Assembly (NCBI GenBank): GCA_002441055.1
Contig: DJWR01000185.1
Coordinates: forward strand, 28,366-33,908
Direction of reading: 5' to 3'
DNA: 5,543 nt
DNA from: Caulobacteraceae bacterium UBA6225
GTDB lineage: Bacteria; Pseudomonadota; Alphaproteobacteria; Caulobacterales; Caulobacteraceae
Part shown: positions 1 to 5,124 of the stretch, piece by piece
How positions within the stretch are numbered: the stretch's first letter is position 1
Layout: each line of letters starts with the position of its first letter
The notes under the pieces: generated by a model
Seen by the model: the letters and a program-made list of their open reading frames with translations, nothing else
Databases searched by the model: none
Told to the model about the DNA's origin: nothing
Program-made: the position numbers and the translations under genes

Positions 1-120
1 TTCTGCATCACAGGTCTGATCCTGCTGCAGCTGCATTCGCACGCCCGACGGTCCACTTGGCCGCTGGTGGGGGCTGGTCTGATCATCCCCCTGCTGTTCG
101 CCCTGCTCTTCATTCACTGA
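1..120 (+). CDS. C-terminal end of a membrane protein, probably PepSY-associated TM helix protein (partial)
   Basis: An open frame runs from the window edge to a TGA at 118-120 and gives 39 residues. It contains the end of one hydrophobic helix (FCITGLILLQL), a short basic loop (HSHARR) and a final hydrophobic helix (WPLVGAGLIIPLLFALLFIH). This layout resembles the C-terminus of PepSY-associated transmembrane proteins, which often sit next to DUF2271, DUF4198 and ApbE genes. Such proteins are inner-membrane components thought to pass electrons to or from periplasmic partners. The stop lies 13 bases before the DUF2271 start, so the gene is probably first or internal in the same operon. The family call rests on the short hydrophobic tail and the neighbourhood, not on a conserved domain; the membrane-protein call is safer. 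Confidence 0.55.
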   Translation, partial: FCITGLILLQLHSHARRSTWPLVGAGLIIPLLFALLFIH

Positions 121-133
121 ACGGATCGCACCC

Positions 134-649
134 ATGCGCCGCCTCGTTTCCGCCGCCATGCTCACAGGCCTGATGGCCGCCCCGGCTACGGCCGCCGAGC
201 TCAATCTCAGTGTGCAAATTCCCCGCCTGTCGGTGGCCGAGTACCACAATCCCTATGTGGCCATCTGGGTGGAGAAGCCCGACCAGACGGCGGTGAAAAC
301 GCTGGCGGTCTGGTACGACATCAAGCTGAAAAACCAGGAAGGCGAGACCTGGCTGAAGGACATGCGGCAGTGGTGGCGCCGGGCCGGTCGCGCCATGGAT
401 CTGCCCGCCGACGGGATCAGCGGCGCCACCAAGGCGCCCGGTCGCCATCAGGTGAAGTTCGTCGGCGGCAAGGCGCCGCTCGGGACCCTGCCGGCCGGCC
501 AGTACAATCTGGTGGTGGAGGCCGCCCGCGAGGTCGGCGGCCGCGAAATGGTCCGCATCCCCTTCCAGTGGCCGCCCAAGGCCGCCGCAACCGGCCAGGC
601 CAAGGGCGAGACCGAGCTCGGCGCCGTCAGCCTCAGCCTCAAGCCCTGA
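134..649 (+). CDS. Secreted DUF2271 family protein with a flavinylation motif
   Basis: This is a 171-residue protein with an N-terminal Sec-type signal peptide: MRR, a hydrophobic core, and probable cleavage after ATA or TAA near residues 20-21. The mature part matches the DUF2271 family of predicted periplasmic proteins (AELNLSVQIPRL, then YVAIWVEKPD, then TLAVWYDIKLK, then WWRRAG). Residues 93-99 read DGISGAT, which fits the D-x-x-S/T-G-A-T motif where ApbE transferases esterify FMN to the last threonine (here Thr99). I infer that it is a periplasmic flavin carrier modified by the ApbE encoded two genes downstream. The start at 134 is 13 bases after the upstream stop and has only a weak GGA-type ribosome site (125-126 region). 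An internal ATG at residue 9 would cut off the basic n-region and is less likely. The family call is firm; the role is inference. Confidence 0.88.
   Translation: MRRLVSAAMLTGLMAAPATAAELNLSVQIPRLSVAEYHNPYVAIWVEKPDQTAVKTLAVWYDIKLKNQEGETWLKDMRQWWRRAGRAMDLPADGISGATKAPGRHQVKFVGGKAPLGTLPAGQYNLVVEAAREVGGREMVRIPFQWPPKAAATGQAKGETELGAVSLSLKP
410..430 (+). other. Predicted FMN attachment motif (DGISGAT) in the DUF2271 protein
   Basis: These codons encode residues 93-99, D-G-I-S-G-A-T. NqrB, NqrC and RnfG-type proteins use a very similar S-G-A-T motif preceded by an acidic residue, and ApbE attaches FMN by a phosphoester to the final threonine. The predicted accepting residue is Thr99, codon ACC at 428-430. 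The motif is directly visible; the modification is inferred from it and from the nearby apbE gene. Confidence 0.7.
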
Positions 650-686
650 TTCCAGCCTTCAACAGAACACACCGGAGAGACGCGCC

Positions 687-1505
687 ATGAAGACCCTGCT
701 TCGTCCCCTCTGCGCCGCTGCGGCGCTCACCGCCATGCTGGCCGCCCCCATGGCCGCCCAGGCCCACCGGCAGTGGATGCTGCCCTCCATGACCGTGCTG
801 TCTGGCAATGACCCCTGGGTCACGGTCGATGCGGCGGTGTCCAATGACCTCTTCGTCTTCGAGCATGTGCCGATGCGCCTGGACGGCCTGGTCATCACCG
901 GCCCCGATGGCGCGGCTGTGGCTCACCAGAACGCGGCCACCGGCAAGTATCGCTCGACCTTCGACGTGCAGCTTTCCAAGCCCGGCACCTATCGCATCGC
1001 CAGCGTCGGCGACGGCGTCATGGCCTCCTACAAGCTGGCCGGCGAACAGAAGCGCTGGCGCGGGGCGGCCGCCGACCTCGCCACGGCCGTCCCGGCTGGG
1101 GCCACCGACGTCAGGATCGTCCACTCCCAGCGGCGCATCGAAACCTTCGCCACGGTGGGGGAGCCCACCACCGAAGCCCTGGCCCCCACCGGCAAGGGCC
1201 TGGAGCTGGCGGCCGTCACCCATCCCAACGATCTGTTCGCCGGCGAGACCGCGCAATTCCGCCTGCTGCTGGATGGCCAGCCGGCCGCGGGCGTCGAGGT
1301 CACCGTGATCCGGGGCGCTGGCCGTTATCGCGACGATCCGGGCGAGATGAAGCTCACCACCGCCGCCGATGGTCTTCTGGAAATCAACTGGGAGGAGCCC
1401 GGCATGTACTGGATGGAGGCCGAGGTCCGCGGCGGCAAGAGCTCCATCGAGGGCGCCGAACGCATGGCGGTCTATGTGGGCACCCTGGAAGTCCTGCCGG
1501 AATAG
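687..1505 (+). CDS. Secreted DUF4198 family protein
   Basis: This 272-residue protein has a clear signal peptide: MKTLLRP, a hydrophobic Ala/Leu core, and an AQA cleavage site after residue 26. Cleavage there leaves histidine 27 as the mature N-terminus (HRQWMLPS). The body matches the DUF4198 family, which is related to the periplasmic NikM-type components of metal uptake: WVTVDAAVSND near residues 44-54, PDGAAVAHQ, a central THPNDLFAGE segment and a C-terminal Ig-like beta domain ending in EGAERMAVYVGTLEVLP. A ribosome site GGAGAG (674-679) lies 7 bases before the ATG. It sits 37 bases after the DUF2271 gene and 4 bases before the likely apbE start, so it is in the same transcript. It is likely periplasmic; metal binding or a partnership with the flavoprotein is inference. 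Confidence 0.85.
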   Translation: MKTLLRPLCAAAALTAMLAAPMAAQAHRQWMLPSMTVLSGNDPWVTVDAAVSNDLFVFEHVPMRLDGLVITGPDGAAVAHQNAATGKYRSTFDVQLSKPGTYRIASVGDGVMASYKLAGEQKRWRGAAADLATAVPAGATDVRIVHSQRRIETFATVGEPTTEALAPTGKGLELAAVTHPNDLFAGETAQFRLLLDGQPAAGVEVTVIRGAGRYRDDPGEMKLTTAADGLLEINWEEPGMYWMEAEVRGGKSSIEGAERMAVYVGTLEVLPE

Positions 1506-1509
1506 GCGC

Positions 1510-2553
1510 TTGGCTCCGCATTCTCCCGTATCGGCGTCCCCCCTGTCGGAACACCGGGTCGCCGTGCCCCTGACCCTGCCTGAGGACCTGGCGCCTCAGG
1601 CAGGCGGCCTGGAGGTGGACGCCTCCGGCGCGGCCATGGGCGTCACCTGGACGCTCAAGGCGATCACCCTGCCGGGTCTTGGCGCCCAGGTCCTGGCCCG
1701 CACGGTGCAGGATCGCCTGGACGCGGTGGTGGCGCAGATGAGCCCCTGGGAGCCGGCCTCCCAAATCAGCGCCTTCAACCGCGCCCCGGCCGGCGCCTGG
1801 CAGGACCTGCCGGAGGGCTTCGCCCAGGTGATGGCCTGCGCCCTGGATATGGCGGCCCTGGGCCAAGGGGCGTTCGACCCCACGATCGGCCGTCTAACGG
1901 ACCTCTGGGGGTTTGGCCCGCCAGGACCGATCGCTGCGCCGCCGACGGCGCAGATGATCGCCGAGGCCCGCGCGCAGGCCGGCTGGGACAGGTTGGACTT
2001 CGATCCCGTCGGTCGCCGCCTGCGCCAGCCGGGGGGCCTTAGCCTGGACCTCTCGGGCGTCGCCAAGGGGTTCGGGGTCGATGAGGCCGCCCGTGCGCTG
2101 CTGCGGCTTGGTGTGCGCGACTTCCTGCTGGAGGTCGGCGGCGAGCTGCGCGGCGAGGGGCTCAAACCCGACGGCCAGCCCTGGTGGGTGGCCCTGGAGC
2201 GGCTGGAAGGGGAGGTCGAAAGCCAGACGCCAATCCTCCTGGCTCTCTGTGGTCGGTCGGTGGCCACGTCGGGCGACTACCGCCGCTACATGATCCATGA
2301 GGGGCGCAGGCTCGCCCATACGCTCGATCCCCGCACCGGCCGGCCCAGCGAGAGCGGCGTGGCCTGCGTCAGCGTGCTGCACGGCCAGGCCATGGTCGCC
2401 GACGCCTGGTGCACCCTGCTGTCGGTGGCAGGCGCTGAAGAGGGCCTGGCGCTCTGCGCGGCCCACGACATCCCCGCCCGCTTCCTCATCCACACGAAAA
2501 AGGGCCTGGAGGAGCGGCTCTCGCCGGCCTTCCAGGCCCTTCTCGAGGACTAG
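1510..2553 (+). CDS. apbE: FAD:protein FMN transferase (ApbE family)
   Basis: ApbE enzymes transfer FMN from FAD onto a threonine of a target protein in a Mg-dependent reaction. With a TTG start at 1510 the product has 347 residues. Family motifs appear in order: AAMGVTWTL (41-49), MSPWEPASQISAFNR (77-91), GAFDPTIGRLTDLWGFGP (120-137), LDLSGVAKGFGVD (179-191), EVGGELRGEG (208-217), VATSGDYRRY (251-260), HTLDPRTGRP (270-279) and the metal-ligand region ADAWCTLL (297-304). The start is uncertain. TTG 1510 has GGAA (1499-1502) 7 bases upstream and lies 4 bases after the previous stop. GTG 1564 and ATG 1636 are alternatives, and an ATG at 1369 would overlap the DUF4198 gene by 137 bases and is unlikely. 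No signal peptide or lipobox is visible from any of these starts, although ApbE in Gram-negatives is commonly exported. The likely target is the DUF2271 protein upstream. Confidence 0.9.
   Translation: MAPHSPVSASPLSEHRVAVPLTLPEDLAPQAGGLEVDASGAAMGVTWTLKAITLPGLGAQVLARTVQDRLDAVVAQMSPWEPASQISAFNRAPAGAWQDLPEGFAQVMACALDMAALGQGAFDPTIGRLTDLWGFGPPGPIAAPPTAQMIAEARAQAGWDRLDFDPVGRRLRQPGGLSLDLSGVAKGFGVDEAARALLRLGVRDFLLEVGGELRGEGLKPDGQPWWVALERLEGEVESQTPILLALCGRSVATSGDYRRYMIHEGRRLAHTLDPRTGRPSESGVACVSVLHGQAMVADAWCTLLSVAGAEEGLALCAAHDIPARFLIHTKKGLEERLSPAFQALLED
1575..1604 (+). repeat. 11-bp perfect inverted repeat (stem-loop) near the apbE 5' end
   Basis: CCTGCCTGAGG at 1575-1585 is an exact reverse complement of CCTCAGGCAGG at 1594-1604, with an 8-base loop. 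No T-run follows, so it is not a classical terminator. It lies 70 bases after the DUF4198 stop, in a stretch that encodes poorly conserved residues (PEDLAPQAGG) before the first ApbE motif. It could be an intercistronic mRNA structure that tunes apbE expression or processing, or a coincidence of GC-rich coding sequence. Confidence 0.55.
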
Positions 2554-2559
2554 GTCGCG

Positions 2560-3375
2560 CTAGACCAGTTCGGACGGCTTGATCCCCAGCTCCTTGAGCA
2601 GGGGTTCGGCATAGTCCACCCGGCCGGTCATGGTCTTCGGGTCGGCCTTGGCCAGCTGATAGACCGCCTCGGCGATGAACTCGATGGGCTGCACCCGGTC
2701 CTTGGTCTGTTCGTTGATCAGACCGTGGACCGCGACGCCAGGGGTGTCCACCAGGCCCGGCGAGACCACATTGACTGCGATCCCGTCGCTTTGGACCTCG
2801 GACGCCAGGCCGGTGGTGAACCGCTCAAGCGCGGCCTTGCACAGGCCATAGACCGTACCGCCGCGGCCGCCGGAATAAGGCTGCTTGGGATGGATGCCGG
2901 CCGGGGACGATATGTTGACGATAGAGCCCCAGCCCTTCGCGCGCATGCCGGGCATGACCAGTTGGGCTAGGTGGAAGGGCGCATAGACCTGCACCTCCAT
3001 CATCAGCTTGAAGCGCTTCTCGGTGAAATCCTGCACCGGCATGAAATAGGTGATGGCGGCGTTGTTGATCAGGATGTCGATTGGGCCGAATGCGGCCTCG
3101 GCCTCCTCCACCAGCCGCTCGCGCTCAGACGCTTGGGCCAGATCAGCCTTGACCAGGACAGCTTCGGCGCCGGCCGCCTTCAGGCGCTCCACCGTGTGGG
3201 CGAGGGTCCCAGGCAGGCGGCTCTCCCCCTCCTGGGCCGTGCGGGCCGAAACGACGACCTTGGCGCCTTCCATGGCCAGGCGTGCGGCGATGGCCTCACC
3301 GATGCCGCGGCTGGCGCCGGTGACCAGGGCCACCTTACCCTTCAGGGTTCCGTTCGGATTTATGGACGCTGACAT
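2560..3375 (-). CDS. SDR family NAD(P)-dependent oxidoreductase
   Basis: This is a classical short-chain dehydrogenase of 271 residues, within the usual 250-280 range. The Rossmann nucleotide motif is TGASRGIG (19-26), the NNA motif is at 104-106, the catalytic serine lies in NISSPAG (154-160), and the Tyr/Lys pair is YGLCK with Tyr176 and Lys180. PGLVDTPG follows in the cofactor/substrate loop. An arginine just after the second beta strand (VVVSART) leans towards NADP(H) but does not prove it. The Ser-Tyr spacing is about 19 residues instead of the usual 12-14 because of a GGRGGTV insertion, which I recall from a subgroup of actinobacterial and caulobacterial SDRs. I chose ATG 3375 because GGGAGGA (3385-3391) lies 9 bases upstream; the ATG at 3393 would put that ribosome site inside the gene. 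The substrate cannot be told. The gene converges on apbE and looks unrelated to it. Confidence 0.88.
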   Translation of the reverse strand: MSASINPNGTLKGKVALVTGASRGIGEAIAARLAMEGAKVVVSARTAQEGESRLPGTLAHTVERLKAAGAEAVLVKADLAQASERERLVEEAEAAFGPIDILINNAAITYFMPVQDFTEKRFKLMMEVQVYAPFHLAQLVMPGMRAKGWGSIVNISSPAGIHPKQPYSGGRGGTVYGLCKAALERFTTGLASEVQSDGIAVNVVSPGLVDTPGVAVHGLINEQTKDRVQPIEFIAEAVYQLAKADPKTMTGRVDYAEPLLKELGIKPSELV

Positions 3376-3384
3376 AATGAATGA

Positions 3385-3391
3385 TCCTCCC
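3385..3391 (-). promoter_or_regulatory. Strong ribosome binding site of the SDR gene
   Basis: Read on the minus strand, GGGAGGA lies 9 bases before the ATG at 3375. It overlaps the first codons of the longer reading frame that begins at 3393, so it decides in favour of the shorter product starting MSASINPNG. Confidence 0.8.
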
Positions 3392-3472
3392 ATGACTTAA
3401 TTCTTATGGGTGGAAGCCTCGCGCCTTTGCCCCCGTCCTGCAAGCCAGACGAGCGGCGAAGCCCAGGCCCCG

Positions 3473-3501
3473 TTGACTCCGTACGGCCCGCCCCGTATAT
3501 G
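3473..3501 (+). promoter_or_regulatory. Putative sigma-70 promoter for rpmJ
   Basis: TTGACT (3473-3478) and TATATG (3496-3501) are separated by exactly 17 bases, matching the housekeeping promoter layout. It points towards rpmJ; transcription would start near 3507-3509 and leave a leader of roughly 55 bases. It lies in the only sizeable gap upstream of rpmJ, between the divergent SDR and rpmJ genes. The rest of 3376-3472 shows no feature I can support. Confidence 0.6.
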
Positions 3502-3534
3502 CGCCCGCTCTGTTGGTAACCCTCTGAAGGACGG

Positions 3535-3550
3535 CGCGCGGCGACGCGCG
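3535..3550 (+). promoter_or_regulatory. GC hairpin with GNRA-type loop in the rpmJ leader
   Basis: CGCGCG (3535-3540) pairs with CGCGCG (3545-3550) around a GCGA tetraloop, which is a GNRA type. The hairpin sits 11 bases before the rpmJ ATG. A GAAGGA Shine-Dalgarno-like site (3526-3531) lies just upstream, while only a weak GAAGA (3550-3554) lies between hairpin and start. Folding would bring GAAGGA to a workable distance or mask the weaker site. A regulatory role is inference. Confidence 0.45.
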
Positions 3551-3561
3551 AAGACAAGCTC

Positions 3562-3687
3562 ATGAAGGTCAGAAGCTCGCTGAAGTCGCTGAAGACGCGT
3601 CACCGCGACTGCAAGCTCGTTCGCCGCAAGGGCGTGGTCTACGTCATCAACAAGACGGACCCGCGCTTCAAAGCCAAGCAGGGCTAA
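3562..3687 (+). CDS. rpmJ: 50S ribosomal protein L36 (zinc-free C- type)
   Basis: The 41-residue product begins MKVRSSLKSLKTRHRDCKLV and ends DPRFKAKQG, the full length of alphaproteobacterial L36. L36 is a small component of the large ribosomal subunit. In the zinc-binding form three cysteines and a histidine hold zinc. Here only one cysteine remains (Cys17); the other ligand positions carry non-ligand residues such as Asn and Phe, so this is the zinc-free form. It is preceded by its own likely promoter and leader hairpin and followed 19 bases later by a HAD phosphatase gene. Confidence 0.96.
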   Translation: MKVRSSLKSLKTRHRDCKLVRRKGVVYVINKTDPRFKAKQG

Positions 3688-3706
3688 GCGCGGCCGCCGC
3701 CCGGAG

Positions 3707-4309
3707 ATGCCCAAGGCGGTTCTCTGGGATATCGGCAATGTCGTGGTCCGCTGGGACCCACGCACGCTCTATGCGAAGATTTTCAAGGAGCCGGCCGAAC
3801 TGGACCGGTTCCTTTCGCATGTCTGCACCATGGTCTGGCATGTGAACCACGACCTTGGCGTCACCTTCGAAGAAAACCGCAAAGGCCTCGTCGAGCGCTT
3901 CCCCGAGTACGAGGCTGAAATCCGCGCCTGGGAGAGCCGGTGGTGGGAGATGTTCTCCGGAACCATCCCGCAGACTGAGGCCGCGATTGAGGCCCTGCAC
4001 GCGGCCGGCGTGCCGCAGTTTGGCCTGACCAACATGTCCCACGAGGTCTTTGACGGGGTTATCGCCATGAGCCCGGCCTTTGCGCGCCTGGAGGGCTTTG
4101 TGGTCTCGGCTGAAGAGAAGCTGATCAAGCCTGATCCGCGGATCTACGCCATCGCCTGTGAGCGGTTTGGCCACGCGGCGGGCGACATCCTGTTCGTGGA
4201 CGACAGCGCCGCCAACATCGCCGCGGCCAAGGCCTTTGGCCTACAGACCCACCACTTCACCGATCCGGACGCCTTGGCCCCTGCGCTGGAAGCCCACGGA
4301 CTCCTCTGA
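3707..4309 (+). CDS. HAD family phosphatase (HAD-IA, YihX-like)
   Basis: This 200-residue cytoplasmic protein has all four HAD motifs. Motif I is WDIGNVVVRWD with nucleophile Asp8, motif II is GLTNMS with Thr108, motif III is KPDPRIY with Lys141, and motif IV is FVDDSAANIAAA with Asp165 and Asp166. The helical cap lies between about residues 16 and 90. Motif I is D-x-G-N rather than the usual D-x-D, as in E. coli YihX, an alpha-glucose-1-phosphate phosphatase; the later K-P-x-x-R-I-Y and DD-x-x-x-N motifs also match that group. The true substrate is unknown. The ATG has GGAG directly touching it (3703-3706), too close for normal initiation, so translation may depend on ribosomes coming from rpmJ 19 bases upstream. 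No in-frame start exists in the gap after rpmJ. Confidence 0.87.
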   Translation: MPKAVLWDIGNVVVRWDPRTLYAKIFKEPAELDRFLSHVCTMVWHVNHDLGVTFEENRKGLVERFPEYEAEIRAWESRWWEMFSGTIPQTEAAIEALHAAGVPQFGLTNMSHEVFDGVIAMSPAFARLEGFVVSAEEKLIKPDPRIYAIACERFGHAAGDILFVDDSAANIAAAKAFGLQTHHFTDPDALAPALEAHGLL

Positions 4310-4384
4310 CGGATTTCGTTCGGCGCGGATGCGCGGTAGGGTCCGCCGCTTCAAACCACCCTCGACTCGGAAGACGCTTTTCCC

Positions 4385-4651
4385 ATGGCTGACGACAGCG
4401 CCCACCTCGACATTCTCAACACCACCGCCCAGGGGCAGCTGAAGAGCATCATCGAGCGTATCGAGCGCCTGGAGCTGGAAAAGGCCGAGGTGGCCGAGCA
4501 GATCAAGGAAGTCTTCGCCGAGGCCAAGGGCAACGGCTTTGACGTCAAGGTGCTGCGCAAGGTGGTCCGCCTGCGCAAACAGGACCGCGCCAAGCGGCAG
4601 GAGGAAGAGGCCATCCTCGACCTCTATCTCTCGGCGCTTGGAGAGATTTGA
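4385..4651 (+). CDS. gapR: Nucleoid-associated protein GapR (DUF2312)
   Basis: The 88-residue product matches the DUF2312/GapR family along its whole length: AQGQLKSIIERIERLELEKAE, then EQIKEVFAEAKGNGFDVKVLRKVVRLRKQDRAKRQEEEAILDLYLSALGEI. The first half is a long coiled-coil helix with heptad leucines and isoleucines; the second half is strongly basic. In Caulobacter crescentus GapR is an essential protein that clamps overtwisted, AT-rich DNA ahead of replication and transcription and stimulates type II topoisomerases. GGAAGA (4369-4374) lies 10 bases before the ATG. I see no convincing promoter in the 75 bases after the HAD gene. The gene downstream starts inside its stop codon. Confidence 0.95.
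   Translation: MADDSAHLDILNTTAQGQLKSIIERIERLELEKAEVAEQIKEVFAEAKGNGFDVKVLRKVVRLRKQDRAKRQEEEAILDLYLSALGEI
4640..4646 (+). promoter_or_regulatory. Ribosome binding site for the gene overlapping gapR
   Basis: GGAGAGA lies within the last gapR codons, just before the TTG at 4648. It supports TTG as the start of the downstream frame, because that frame has no ATG until 4918. Confidence 0.6.
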
Positions 4652-4965
4652 AGCGCAAGGCTCCCCCAGATCCCAGGGCCCAGGCCAAGCGGGCCGCGCT
4701 GAACGCGCTCAAACGCGCCCGGCGTGAGGCCGCGCGCACAGGCGTGGAGCTCTCCGAATGGGAGGGCGAATTCCTCGGCTCGGTGGAAGATCGGGTGAAG
4801 ACCTATGGGAGGGCCTTCGGCGACCCCGAAAAGGGTGCGCCGGGCCAGGCGCTCTCGGCCCTGCAGCACCGTAAGCTCAAGGAAATCTCGGCCAAGGCCA
4901 AGGGCGAGAAGAAGCCGATGACCCGCCGCGGTTTCGGCCGCAAACCGCGCGAGACTGACGACTAG
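4648..4965 (+). CDS. Conserved small basic protein of unknown function, coupled to gapR
   Basis: A TTG start at 4648 overlaps the gapR TGA by four bases (TTGA), the pattern of translational coupling. The product has 105 residues and about 27 Lys/Arg against 15 Asp/Glu, so it is strongly basic. The N-terminal third (KRKAPPDPRAQAKRAALNALKR) looks like a charged helix, the middle (LSEWEGEFLGSVEDRVKTYG, then RAFGDPEKGAPG) looks like the conserved core, and the C-terminal tail (KAKGEKKPMTRRGFGRKPR) is basic and probably disordered. I do not recognise a named family; I recall similar hypothetical proteins in Caulobacterales. The charge and the tie to gapR fit nucleic-acid binding, but that is inference. 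GTG 4744 is a weaker alternative start that would lose the basic helix. Confidence 0.75.
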   Translation: MKRKAPPDPRAQAKRAALNALKRARREAARTGVELSEWEGEFLGSVEDRVKTYGRAFGDPEKGAPGQALSALQHRKLKEISAKAKGEKKPMTRRGFGRKPRETDD

Positions 4966-4976
4966 AGTCCGAGGTC

Positions 4977-4999
4977 TTAGGCGCCGCAGGCGCAGCTAA
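4977..4999 (+). repeat. Small inverted repeat (TTAG-GCGCC-GCA-GGCGC-AG-CTAA)
   Basis: GCGCC (4981-4985) pairs with GGCGC (4989-4993), and the flanking TTAG (4977-4980) pairs with CTAA (4996-4999) across a two-base bulge. It starts 12 bases after the stop of the basic-protein gene. No T-run follows. It may be part of the repeat unit that continues to 5093. Confidence 0.45.
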
Positions 5000-5003
5000 A
5001 GAT

Positions 5004-5093
5004 GGGACACGAAGGACACAAAGGAAGCGAAGGACACAAGGGCGTCTTCGTGCCCTTCGCGCCTTCTTCGTGCCCTTCGTGTCCCCTTTTTTT
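5004..5093 (+). terminator. Long imperfect palindrome of GAAGGACAC-type units with T-run; terminator and dispersed-repeat candidate
   Basis: The outer 12 bases GGGACACGAAGG (5004-5015) are an exact reverse complement of CCTTCGTGTCCC (5074-5085). Further pairing continues inward with bulges: CAC 5017-5019 with GTG 5070-5072, AAGG 5021-5024 with CCTT 5062-5065, and GCGAAGG 5027-5033 with CCTTCGC 5054-5060, closing on a small loop near 5042-5045. Each arm is itself a near-tandem array of units about 10 bases long. TTTTTTT (5087-5093) follows, so on the + strand this is a strong intrinsic terminator for the gapR transcript. On the minus strand only ATCTTTAG follows, a weak tail for the convergent activator gene. 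The base composition is unlike the surrounding coding sequence. Confidence 0.8.
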
Positions 5094-5124
5094 CTTGCGC
5101 TGACGCGCGAAGGGCAGAGCGCCC

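Noticed and set aside
1369..1509. Upstream extension of apbE to an ATG at 1369
   Set aside because: It would overlap the well-supported DUF4198 gene by 137 bases, and the extra residues (MVFWKSTGRSPACTG) look like out-of-frame translation with no ApbE or signal-peptide character.
1894..2493. Long minus-strand frames opposite apbE (also 1384-1866 and 1596-2267)
   Set aside because: They are shadows of GC-rich coding sequence; the + strand frame has an unbroken set of ApbE motifs and the shadows show no recognisable domain.
2550..2568. Small stem (CT-GGTC with GACC-AG) across both stop codons at the apbE/SDR junction as a bidirectional terminator
   Set aside because: Only six base pairs with a bulge and no T-run on either strand; not enough to call.
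3376..3393. Longer SDR start at 3393 (MGGSFIM)
   Set aside because: Its first codons are the strong ribosome binding site for the ATG at 3375, so the shorter product is far more likely.
4314..4342. Possible gapR promoter (TTTCGT, 17 bases, TAGGGT)
   Set aside because: Both hexamers match the consensus poorly, and a GC-rich hairpin overlaps the region; no call is justified.
5094..5112. Hairpin CTT-GCGC-TGAC-GCGC-G-AAG as terminator of the minus-strand activator
   Set aside because: On the minus strand it is followed by an A-run, not a T-run, so it does not have terminator form; the stem is short and GC-rich.
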